The notes beneath the pieces were generated by a model. The model had not been told where the DNA came from and did not search any database. It saw only the letters and a program-made list of their open reading frames with translations. From Prevotella sp. (GTDB lineage: Bacteria > Bacteroidota > Bacteroidia > Bacteroidales > Bacteroidaceae): DNA of 46,190 nt. The translations under genes and the position numbers were made by a program. Shown here in pieces: positions 8,455-15,892 of this stretch; the stretch's first letter is position 1; every line of letters begins with the position of its first letter. Location: contig JAGCXX010000186.1 in the NCBI GenBank assembly GCA_017961115.1, positions 1 through 46,190 of the forward strand, read 5' to 3'.

Positions 8455-9180
8455 TTACTTGATTAATTCTGCTTGTACTTTCTCATTGAAAATGTCGATG
8501 GTGATGCGGTAGACACCGTCTTTCGAGATGCTCCATTTCGTATCGTCGCCTCCGATTCTGAGACGTCGGTCGCTGAGGATGTCGGTACCCTGTACATAGG
8601 GATGCAGTGCCTTGGGATGCCATCGGTTCTGACCCTGGAACTTGAAACTTGTGGGTTCTTCCACGCCATCGTGCCGTTTCAGTTCTCCCTCCCAAGTCCA
8701 GACATAAGGATTATCGGGATGCTGACACATGAGTTGCATCTTGCCCTCCTTCCATCCCGACTCGGTGGCACCACCGCCGATGAAGAGCTCGCCCCATGGC
8801 TGACAAATCTCACCATGCAGCATCTTGCGCTCGGGATTGACATGCAACCTGTAGTGCTCGTCGTCGGCAATCACCTGCCAAGGCTCTGACGAAGCGTCTG
8901 ACGAGACGGCGAAGCCTATGCCATGATTGGCCACGTTGGCATCAGGAAGCACCGGGGTGAGAAACTGGGTTTTCTTACCCACCTTTTTTGTAGTGATGAC
9001 TCTCAGTTCACCGGTCTTGAGCTGACCGGCATATTTGAAATCATTGTCGCTCACCATCTCGAGCGGTTGCGTGCCTCCGGGAACAGCCGTTCCTGTTATC
9101 CAGAGTTGCCTGTACTGTTGTGCAGGAAGAACAAGGGCCGTCATAAGGCCAATGAGCATGAATAGCGTTCTCATCTTCAT
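8455..9180 (-). CDS. SusF/SusE-like exported carbohydrate-binding protein
   Basis: 241 residues. The signal peptide (MKMRTLFMLIGLMTALVLPAQ) has no lipobox cysteine, unlike classic SusE/SusF lipoproteins, so the mature protein may be periplasmic or released. Two SusF-like beta-sandwich units are suggested. The first is about 22-118 (QLWITGTAVPGGTQPLEM....FKYAGQL). The second is about 128-241 (ELFIGGGATESGW...Y.WTWEGEL...FKFQGQN, ending GVYRITIDIFNEKVQAELI). The W/Y-rich 'G-A-..GW' pattern is the usual glycan-binding face of this group. It sits 7 bp after GH31 and 18 bp before the 999-residue gene, in one operon. The role in holding oligosaccharides is inferred from the family. Confidence 0.7.
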   Translation of the reverse strand: MKMRTLFMLIGLMTALVLPAQQYRQLWITGTAVPGGTQPLEMVSDNDFKYAGQLKTGELRVITTKKVGKKTQFLTPVLPDANVANHGIGFAVSSDASSEPWQVIADDEHYRLHVNPERKMLHGEICQPWGELFIGGGATESGWKEGKMQLMCQHPDNPYVWTWEGELKRHDGVEEPTSFKFQGQNRWHPKALHPYVQGTDILSDRRLRIGGDDTKWSISKDGVYRITIDIFNEKVQAELIK

Positions 9181-9187
9181 CTATGGT

Positions 9188-11443
9188 TTATTGTTCTAAT
9201 TTCACAGTTATCTCTTTCGAACAGTCGGTGGCAGGCACATACACCGTAACCACTTTCGACTGCGCATTGTAGTTCCACACTCCATTCGTCACGGTCTCAC
9301 CGTTGACCTTTACTGCAGAGGGTCTGTCTGAACAGAGGAATTCGATGGTGTAGGCTCTCGTGGAAGGCATTCCGGGGAACGCTCCTGTCCGAGGGCATAC
9401 GGTGAGTTGGTTGCCGGTATGGCGCAATACCGTGTTGGTGAACTTCCCTGCCTTGTAGCCTTCGGTATCGCCCTCATCCTCATAGAAGGTGGAGGTCCCA
9501 TCTGCCCCGGGAACAACCTTGATGATAATCCTGTCGGGACGGGTGTTGAGATTGAGCATCGGAGGATAGTTGACAATCACCGAACCCGCCTTGTAGAAGT
9601 AAGGTATCTCCTCTTGTGTATAGGCATCGGTGAACACTTGGTTGCCTTCCACCACCTGATTGCGGCATACATCAAACCACTTTCCCTCGGGCAGCCATGT
9701 CCTGCGTGTGGCCTTTCCGTCTTTGCCGGTAGGTGTGACGATGGGCGCCACAAGGATATCATCACCAAACATATACTCATCCTCGAAGAGATAGGCGTTG
9801 CTGTTCTCGGGAGAGTCGTAATAGAGCGGGCGGCAGATGCTCACACCCGTGTCATAAGCCTGGCGGGCTGCGGTGTAGATATAGGGCATGATGGCATAGC
9901 GAAGCTTCACGGTCTCAAGGAGAAGCGGGAAGTTCTCATACTTCCAGATGCGTCGCTCTATACCCGGCCAATTGGTGGCATGAGTACGGAAAATGGGCGT
10001 GAAGACCCCATACTGCATCCATCTGAGGTATAGTTCGGGGTCGTTACCGTCAGTCTGCTGATGCCCTCCAAGGTCATGTCCCCAATATCCGAAGCCCACA
10101 TTCGAGGCAGTGGCGGTGAAATAGGGTTGCCAAGCCAAAGTGCCATAGGTGGTGAAAGAGTCGCCTGAGAACCCGATGGGATAGCGATGGCTGCCCAGTC
10201 CTCCCCAACGGTGGAAGATGAGCGGGCGATGGTCGGTACGGTTGTTCTTCATATCATTGTAGAACACATGGTTGCACCAGAAGGTCTCGCCCAGACCATC
10301 CACATATTTGCTCGTGAGGTTTTGCTGCCAGTCAATCCACCAGAAGTCAACCCCCTGCTTCTCTCTCTCCCTGATGATATGCTTGAACATATAATGATAG
10401 AACTTGGGGTCGCTGAGGTTCCAAGGCACCACCTTGGTGCTCTTGTCGAGTCCCATGTCATCGCGCAAAAGGGCGAAGTTGTCCTCATCGTCGTCCACGC
10501 CATCGGCAGGATGCAGGTTGAGCGACACCTTCAGTCCGTTTTTGTGCATCCAGTCAATCAGTCCCTCTGGGTCGGGTATGGCGGTCTTGTCCCATGTCCA
10601 TCCTGTCCATCCCTGCGTATGCCAGTCCATATCGAAAATCATGACGTCCATGGGAATGTTGTTACGTTTCACGTCGTTGACAATCTCCATGAACTCATCG
10701 GAGGTGTATCTCTGGTACTTGCTGTACCAATAGCCCAGGACATAGAGAGGCGGCATGGGCTGCCTTCCGGCAATCTTAATATAATCGCCCAAAGCTTTCT
10801 TATACTGATGGCCATAACCAAGGAAATACCAGTCGACAGCGTTTTTATCCACAGGTTCAGCCACCCAGTCTATTCCGTCGCAGGACTTGTCGAAAGCAAA
10901 TGTGGTGGAGCCGTCTCCCCTTTTGGTTGAAGGAGACTCATCAATGATGCTCCATCCTGCCCTTGACAGCAGTCCGTTCTCCAGTTCCTGACGTTTGTTG
11001 TCGCCAATCTGTCCGTCGAGCGTCCTTGTCGTTCCTTTCAAATTGAGTGCATCGTCTTTTCCAGGATACCAAATCACATCCCTGCCATTGAGGCTGAAGC
11101 GGATGGTCAGTATCTCGTCGGAAGGCTTCTTGTCGGAGATGACACCTCCTATTTTATATTTCAATGTTACGGCCGATGTCTTGATGTATAGGAATCCGCC
11201 ACTCTTCTCGGTCGTGAAATGAGGCACTGGGAGATTCCTGTTGACGACGGCAAAAGTTGCCCTGTCCTCAAAGAGGGCCCGGTCGCTGTATTGGATACGA
11301 ATCATCTCCGGAGTCAGGACCGTGAAGCGAGCCTTGCCCTCGGTGACCACAGCGGCTTGATTGGCAACAGGATTGTTGGCTTCATCAGCAGACAGTTGCA
11401 ATGCTGCAACGAAAAAAGTGAACAATGCGAAAAATCTTCTCAT
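9188..11443 (-). CDS. GH31 family glycosidase, divergent subgroup
   Basis: 751 residues, signal peptide about 1-19 (ending LSADE). An N-terminal beta-sandwich is followed by a barrel starting near PPLYVLGYWYSKYQRYT (232-248). The nucleophile motif is DFWWIDWQQ, giving D371, in place of the more common W.DMNEP. The acid/base lies in GFSGDSF (D428). Other GH31 marks are MDVMIFDMDWH, PIFRTHATN and RYAIMPYIYTAAR. The altered nucleophile loop says the -1/+1 subsite differs from standard alpha-glucosidases, so the sugar removed could be galactose, N-acetylgalactosamine, xylose or glucose; I cannot decide from sequence. It is the first gene of the unit-C operon and has a clear promoter at 11469-11476 with a short leader of about 20 nt. 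No T9SS tail is present. Confidence 0.88.
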   Translation of the reverse strand: MRRFFALFTFFVAALQLSADEANNPVANQAAVVTEGKARFTVLTPEMIRIQYSDRALFEDRATFAVVNRNLPVPHFTTEKSGGFLYIKTSAVTLKYKIGGVISDKKPSDEILTIRFSLNGRDVIWYPGKDDALNLKGTTRTLDGQIGDNKRQELENGLLSRAGWSIIDESPSTKRGDGSTTFAFDKSCDGIDWVAEPVDKNAVDWYFLGYGHQYKKALGDYIKIAGRQPMPPLYVLGYWYSKYQRYTSDEFMEIVNDVKRNNIPMDVMIFDMDWHTQGWTGWTWDKTAIPDPEGLIDWMHKNGLKVSLNLHPADGVDDDEDNFALLRDDMGLDKSTKVVPWNLSDPKFYHYMFKHIIREREKQGVDFWWIDWQQNLTSKYVDGLGETFWCNHVFYNDMKNNRTDHRPLIFHRWGGLGSHRYPIGFSGDSFTTYGTLAWQPYFTATASNVGFGYWGHDLGGHQQTDGNDPELYLRWMQYGVFTPIFRTHATNWPGIERRIWKYENFPLLLETVKLRYAIMPYIYTAARQAYDTGVSICRPLYYDSPENSNAYLFEDEYMFGDDILVAPIVTPTGKDGKATRRTWLPEGKWFDVCRNQVVEGNQVFTDAYTQEEIPYFYKAGSVIVNYPPMLNLNTRPDRIIIKVVPGADGTSTFYEDEGDTEGYKAGKFTNTVLRHTGNQLTVCPRTGAFPGMPSTRAYTIEFLCSDRPSAVKVNGETVTNGVWNYNAQSKVVTVYVPATDCSKEITVKLEQ

Positions 11444-11468
11444 AGCGATGCAATTAAAATTTCAATTG

Positions 11469-11519
11469 CAAAATTACAAGATAACGCGTGCGATATGAAA
11501 AAAGCAAGCGAATGTATAA
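11469..11519 (-). promoter_or_regulatory. Promoter of the GH31/repeat-protein operon with proximal TTATACA element
   Basis: On the minus strand TAATTTTG (11476-11469) matches the TAnnTTTG -7 box about 25 bp upstream of the ATG at 11443. TTATACA (11519-11513) lies exactly 36 bp further upstream, the same spacing as before SusC and GH76. No convincing -33 TTTG is present, which fits an activator-dependent promoter. A short inverted repeat (TGCAATT/AATTGCA, 11449-11470) overlaps the box. Confidence 0.7.
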
Positions 11520-11537
11520 TGAATATTAGTATAAAAA

Positions 11538-11572
11538 TAGTCGAAATGGTTGAAAATCAACTATTTCGACTA
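11538..11572 (-). terminator. Long hairpin between regulator and GH31 operon, probable regulator terminator
   Basis: A 10-bp perfect arm (TAGTCGAAAT at 538-547 with its complement at 563-572) continues after one mismatch into a 5-bp inner stem (GTTGA/TCAAC) with an AAA loop. In the minus direction it is followed by TTTTTATAC. It lies 48 bp past the regulator stop. The stem is AT-rich and sits between the two operator copies, so a regulatory role is also possible. Confidence 0.55.
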
Positions 11573-11588
11573 CCAATAGGTTTGTGTT

Positions 11589-11605
11589 TGTATAATGGAA
11601 ATATT
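11589..11605 (-). promoter_or_regulatory. Distal operator copy upstream of the GH31 operon
   Basis: On the minus strand this reads AATATTTCCATTATACA. It starts 76 bp upstream of the proximal TTATACA. Matching copies lie at 21144-21160 and 27121-27137. Confidence 0.6.
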
Positions 11606-11619
11606 CCTTTATCTCACCC

Positions 11620-13233
11620 CTAAATCTCCATAATCAGCTTCTCGAACTGTTCATTTTCGGCCGTGGACCTGTTTTTTATCCTTGTCTTATAGGTGTTGAC
11701 CGTATGAACTGAATAATTAAGGAATTTGGCTATGCGCTCACTGTCGGTTATACCGAGTCTGATCAATGCAAAGATGCGCATCTCAGAAGTCAGGGAATGT
11801 TCGTTTGGCGGCATCTTCCTGTCTTTCTCCTCGAAGAGCAAATTGAACCGTTCCACGAAGTCGGGGAAAATTTTGAGGAAAGTCTGGTCGAATGCCTCGT
11901 ACATGTTTTCCCTCTCCGCATTGAGGGTTGACAATTTCATCATCGACCTCAGGTCGTCGTATTGTCTTGCCACGATTTTCCGGTCAATCATGAGATACAA
12001 TTTCTCGAGTTTTGCGATAAACTCCGCATTGGTATAGAAGGAGCGGCCTATATAAGCGTTTTTGATTTTGTCGTCCTCTTTCAGTTGCTGGTTGGCATGT
12101 TTCAACTGCTCGAGCTGAGAGGCGATGGTCTCCCTTGCCTCGGTGAGTTTTCTGTTCTTTTTCCTGTTGAACCAATATCCATATAGGATGACAGCCGAGA
12201 GAATGACAAAGAGAGAACTTGCCGCGATGAGCCAATTTCTCTGGCTCGACACCGCCTCATACCTGTCACGCTCGATAATGGGAAGAATCTCGCCTATCTC
12301 TATTTTCCTCAGTCTGCTGTTGTAGAACTGCACATCCTCAAGGGCCTGATGGACATATAAGCTGGCTCTCTCGTGATATCCCTTGTTGTATATCATTCTC
12401 GAGAGGTGATAGAGGGCGGTGATTTCCCTTGTGGCGGTCTCGTTGTCGTAAATGGCAGATTGGGCAAAATATTCTATGGCTTTCTCCTCATTGTCGAGAT
12501 AGATATACGCCCAAGCCATCTCTGCGGTGGTCATAGCCTTCATGTGCAGGTCGGTATCATTAAGTTCCAGGACCTTTTCGAAAGACTCAAGCGCCTGCTG
12601 ATACTGATGGTCTCTCATCAGCCTGGAGCCGTTATACGACCACCACTTGGCTGAGTTGGGCGTCGTGACCTGCATCAGGGAGTCGAGATAGGCATTGCTC
12701 TGTGTGATGTATTTGGTGTAGAACGGTTCTTCACGAACATAATCGGCAAGTGACCGCCATAACTGACTGTAATGCTCATAGTAATCATTGAGATGATTCC
12801 CGCTCACCTTACTGCGGTCGATTGAATTGAGGACCTCATGTGCCTCTGTCAGTATACCTGCGGAGATAAGGGTAAAAGCCACAGCGTTTGACGCCTCTAC
12901 AATGCGCTCGTCATTCTTGTTGAGCAGCGCGACATCAAGGCATTCTTTGGCATAGTGGTGTGCAGAATCGTAACAATAGCTTTTATACTCATTATAGAGA
13001 CCATAAAGCAGGTCATAGTATCTGTCATTGTTTTCTATGTTGGGCTGTTGCTTGATTTTGGTGAGTTCGCTTTTCAACGTGTCTATTCTCCCAAGGCGTT
13101 TTTGCTCATACTGATCACGCTTGGCAAGGCTTTTATCCAGTTTGTTGAGCCAATCGTTGTAGCTGCTGTCTGCGAAAACCCCTGCAGGCAATGCTGTCAA
13201 GACAACAATTATCAGGTAATAGATGGCTTTCAT
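11620..13233 (-). CDS. Membrane-anchored TPR/HTH regulator (DUF6377 type)
   Basis: 537 residues. The signal peptide is about 1-21. The sensor part (25-320) is built of TPR-like helices, such as YQQALESFEKVLELN (211-225) and NEEKAIEYFAQSAIYDN (248-264). A single membrane span lies at about 334-355 (WLIAASSLFVILSAVILYGYWF), followed by a coiled coil (360-390) and a cytoplasmic DUF6377-type domain. The C-terminus has a LuxR-like helix-turn-helix: ITDSERIAKFLNYSVHTVNTYK (495-516). These proteins sense something outside the inner membrane and bind DNA from the membrane; the ligand is usually unknown. It sits between two operons of the glycan locus and is the only regulator in view, so I infer that it controls them. 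Its own promoter lacks the shared operator. Family naming is from memory of the architecture. Confidence 0.85.
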   Translation of the reverse strand: MKAIYYLIIVVLTALPAGVFADSSYNDWLNKLDKSLAKRDQYEQKRLGRIDTLKSELTKIKQQPNIENNDRYYDLLYGLYNEYKSYCYDSAHHYAKECLDVALLNKNDERIVEASNAVAFTLISAGILTEAHEVLNSIDRSKVSGNHLNDYYEHYSQLWRSLADYVREEPFYTKYITQSNAYLDSLMQVTTPNSAKWWSYNGSRLMRDHQYQQALESFEKVLELNDTDLHMKAMTTAEMAWAYIYLDNEEKAIEYFAQSAIYDNETATREITALYHLSRMIYNKGYHERASLYVHQALEDVQFYNSRLRKIEIGEILPIIERDRYEAVSSQRNWLIAASSLFVILSAVILYGYWFNRKKNRKLTEARETIASQLEQLKHANQQLKEDDKIKNAYIGRSFYTNAEFIAKLEKLYLMIDRKIVARQYDDLRSMMKLSTLNAERENMYEAFDQTFLKIFPDFVERFNLLFEEKDRKMPPNEHSLTSEMRIFALIRLGITDSERIAKFLNYSVHTVNTYKTRIKNRSTAENEQFEKLIMEI

Positions 13234-13267
13234 ATATAATCAAATGCTCTATTCAGTTAACGAACTA

Positions 13268-13275
13268 CAAAATTA
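13268..13275 (-). promoter_or_regulatory. -7 promoter box of the regulator gene
   Basis: On the minus strand TAATTTTG matches TAnnTTTG, 34 bp upstream of the ATG at 13233. Nothing resembling TTATACA lies at the spacing seen in the operon promoters. The stretch 13276-13418 shows no gene or clear repeat. Confidence 0.55.
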
Positions 13276-13418
13276 ACAAAATAGAGAGAGAGAAAGAAAG
13301 CCACAAAGATTAATTAATAAATTTTAACAAAAGGGACAAAAGTGCCATCGGAGGCCTTTCAAACTCAAAGTCAAATATGCTGACAAAAGAATGAAAGTCC
13401 CCCGGACAAGCAAATTTT

Positions 13419-13440
13419 GCTGTTGCTATGCAGCGACAGC
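13419..13440 (-). terminator. Weak hairpin after the SusC/D operon
   Basis: The sequence GCTGTCGCTGCATAGCAACAGC (minus strand) folds as a stem with one mismatch, 8 bp past the stop of the GH43 gene at 13449. It is followed by AAAATTTG rather than a T run, so it would be a poor intrinsic terminator. It may instead protect the 3' end of the transcript. Confidence 0.3.
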
Positions 13441-13448
13441 CATATTTC

Positions 13449-14711
13449 TCAATGCCTCAGCATTTTCTCACAAAGTGAGCCTGCCGTGCCGCTAACTCTG
13501 ATGATGTATAGTCCGTTTCTAATCGACGAGGTATCGACGACAGCCATGTTTCTCCCTTCTCCGTTCATGAGCAGATGTCCTTCCCCATTATAGAGTTGCC
13601 ATGCGAAGGGGTTGTCATCGGGACTGTCTATACGGAAGTATCCTCCGTCGCACTGGTTGATGAGATACCCATTATTGCCTGTGGTTTTTTTTTCAAGCAC
13701 TCCCGTCTCATCGTTAAATATCGGTGCTTCCGACTCCGTTGAGGGTCTCATGCCCTGCACCTGCGGCCATCCATCACTACCCCATGTCACTTTGTCGAGA
13801 TAGACCACCCTACCCGCATCCACGTCATTAGCCTGATAGCCATGATAGAGCACCCATGTCTGTCCGGCATCGTCGGTGACAAACTCAGAACAATGTCCCG
13901 GTCCAAATACCTCAGGGCTTTTGTTGAGCAACGGTGAGAAATTGTCGCCGATGGCGCTCCTCCCGTTTCGGTCGACATATGGTCCGAAGAGATTCTTGGA
14001 ACGAGCCACAACAAGTCTGTATGTGCTGTTGGCACCTTCACAGCAGGAACCAGCCGACCCGATGAGATAATAATAGCCGTTGTGCTTCACAATCATGGTG
14101 GCTTCGATAAGCCCTCCAGCAATTTTCTGAGGCACCGCGCCTTCTTTTATTTCCAATCCGTCGTCGGTAAGCTGTACGCCGTAAATGTCATGAAAAGAAC
14201 CCCAAAACAGGTAATTGCCCGATTCATCGCTGATGAAGAAGGGGTCGATGCAATTCTCTATTCCCACCTCACTTGAGATAAACAACTTGTGGGCGTCGTG
14301 GAATCCCCCATTGGGCCTGTCGCTGACAGCCACACCTATACCGCACTCCCATGTCTTGCCCCATTCCGATTTGGAATAATAGAGCACGTATTGCCCATTG
14401 ATGTAGTTGATGTCAGGAGCCCAGATGCCACCTTTCGGAACGAAGTCCATAGGTCGTGTGGCATCGGTGAAGGCGGTTCCCGCATACCTCCAGGTCACCA
14501 GGTCTTTAGACCTGTAAATAGGCACATTATGCGTGTCCTCAGTAGCATAGAGGTAGAAATACCCATTGTCGGCCTTGATGACCGTGGGGTCGGGAAGGCT
14601 CCACTTGATGACCGGGTTGTGATAGACATCGCCATCATCAGCCTGTGCGCCTGATGAGACGCACAGAGCCATGACGGTTGTCAGTATAGAAACAAAAAGC
14701 TTACGTTTCAT
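13449..14711 (-). CDS. GH43 family enzyme, endo-arabinanase-like, with T9SS-like tail
   Basis: 420 residues; signal peptide 1-24 (ending GAQA). This is a five-bladed beta-propeller of GH43 with all three acidic residues in place: D41 in LPDPTVIK (general base), D156 in ENCIDPFF (pKa modulator) and E203 in IEATMIVK (general acid). The GSAGSCCEGANSTYRLVVARS stretch closely matches endo-1,5-alpha-L-arabinanases, so arabinan backbone cleavage is the first guess. An exo-acting arabinofuranosidase remains possible. The last 50 residues (LYNGEGHLLMNG...IRNGLYIIRVSG) look like a T9SS type A sorting domain, implying surface delivery. It starts 10 bp after the SusE-like gene and closes the SusC/D operon. 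Confidence 0.88.
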   Translation of the reverse strand: MKRKLFVSILTTVMALCVSSGAQADDGDVYHNPVIKWSLPDPTVIKADNGYFYLYATEDTHNVPIYRSKDLVTWRYAGTAFTDATRPMDFVPKGGIWAPDINYINGQYVLYYSKSEWGKTWECGIGVAVSDRPNGGFHDAHKLFISSEVGIENCIDPFFISDESGNYLFWGSFHDIYGVQLTDDGLEIKEGAVPQKIAGGLIEATMIVKHNGYYYLIGSAGSCCEGANSTYRLVVARSKNLFGPYVDRNGRSAIGDNFSPLLNKSPEVFGPGHCSEFVTDDAGQTWVLYHGYQANDVDAGRVVYLDKVTWGSDGWPQVQGMRPSTESEAPIFNDETGVLEKKTTGNNGYLINQCDGGYFRIDSPDDNPFAWQLYNGEGHLLMNGEGRNMAVVDTSSIRNGLYIIRVSGTAGSLCEKMLRH

Positions 14712-14721
14712 GAAAGGTCAA

Positions 14722-15852
14722 TTAATTGGCAGGTTCAAACTTAGTCCACATGTCATCTGCCAGCAGGCAGAGGGTGAACGTATACCGTCCACTGACAGTA
14801 GGCACCCATTTGAGGTCGCCACCATCGTCTTGGAACCGGTACATAAGCAGCCTGTGGTCGGACAGCGGGTCGGCATTCTCGACGGGAGCATAGAAGAACT
14901 GGTCGCCCCATCCGTTGCCGAGTCCGATTTTGAACTCACCTCCCTCAGTGAAGTCACCAGTCCAGGCATAGTAATAGGGTTCTCTTGCCGAGCCCACCAT
15001 CTCCATGCGTCCAGACGAGGTGTTGGTGTTCCATCCCACCGAGCATCCATTGCCACAAATCCAAATCAGTCCTGGAGTGGGCAGCTGCACAATGTTGAGC
15101 ACTCTGCAGTCGTTGTATTCAGAGTTGGTGTCGACGATGACGGTGCGCAGTCCTGACGATTCGTTTCTGAATTCGCGGATATTGCCCTCCACCAAATACT
15201 CCATTTGTGTTCCATCAGCCATGCCATAAGCAGGATATGGTTCGGCAGTAGTGGTGAAATGATAATTGCATGGCACCATGTTGAACGACACCTCATAGAT
15301 ACCTGTCCCAAGCTGTCTCTGCTCAAGTTTTTGCGTCGACACGCTACCGTCGTCGGTTGTGATAACCATGTATATGTTCTGCGGATATTTCTCATATCCT
15401 GTGACGACGAACTCGACGGTGGAAACCTCGGGCTTCACATATTTCGTCTCATTGTTGACATTGCTCAGCACCTGGGCAGTGACCTTCACCGGATTGCCCG
15501 GAAGAGCCCATTTGGCAACCATGGAGTTGAGTTGGTTGTGGGTCAGGGTGAGCGATGTCTGTGTCCCCACGTCTATGTAGTCAGACTTGCTGTCTTTCAT
15601 GGCTGTGGGATAGAGGCATACCTTGTATGTGACGACATCTTGGGGTGAGATGGGGCTTGTAGCAGCATCCCACGTGAATGTGACGGCATCCTGATTCTCA
15701 ATGCCTTTGTTGAGCACGATAGACTCCACCGAACTCCTGATGTGCATTTCGTCGGGATAAGACTCAAGTTTGAACAACTCAGGGTCCTCATTGCAAGATG
15801 TGACGGTCAGGGCCACACACACCATGCTGAAAATATAAGAAAAGTACTTCAT
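14722..15852 (-). CDS. SusE-like surface glycan-binding lipoprotein
   Basis: 376 residues. The signal peptide ends in the lipobox LTVTSC (Cys at about 20), followed by NEDPELFKL. The N-terminal SusE-type Ig-like domain (about 25-130) has the ..VTFTWDAATSP....VTYKVCLYP pattern. A middle domain (about 150-265) and a C-terminal domain (about 270-376: LIWICGNGCSVGWN...YYYAWTGDFTEGGEFKIG..) are of the SusE/SusF glycan-binding type, with exposed Trp and Tyr. It probably works with SusD on the outer surface to capture polysaccharide. It lies 40 bp after SusD and 10 bp before GH43, in one operon. The family is assigned by domain pattern and position; sequence conservation in this group is low. Confidence 0.82.
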   Translation of the reverse strand: MKYFSYIFSMVCVALTVTSCNEDPELFKLESYPDEMHIRSSVESIVLNKGIENQDAVTFTWDAATSPISPQDVVTYKVCLYPTAMKDSKSDYIDVGTQTSLTLTHNQLNSMVAKWALPGNPVKVTAQVLSNVNNETKYVKPEVSTVEFVVTGYEKYPQNIYMVITTDDGSVSTQKLEQRQLGTGIYEVSFNMVPCNYHFTTTAEPYPAYGMADGTQMEYLVEGNIREFRNESSGLRTVIVDTNSEYNDCRVLNIVQLPTPGLIWICGNGCSVGWNTNTSSGRMEMVGSAREPYYYAWTGDFTEGGEFKIGLGNGWGDQFFYAPVENADPLSDHRLLMYRFQDDGGDLKWVPTVSGRYTFTLCLLADDMWTKFEPAN

Positions 15853-15892
15853 ATTATTTCTGATTCTCTATAAAACAATTACACCTGCATGA

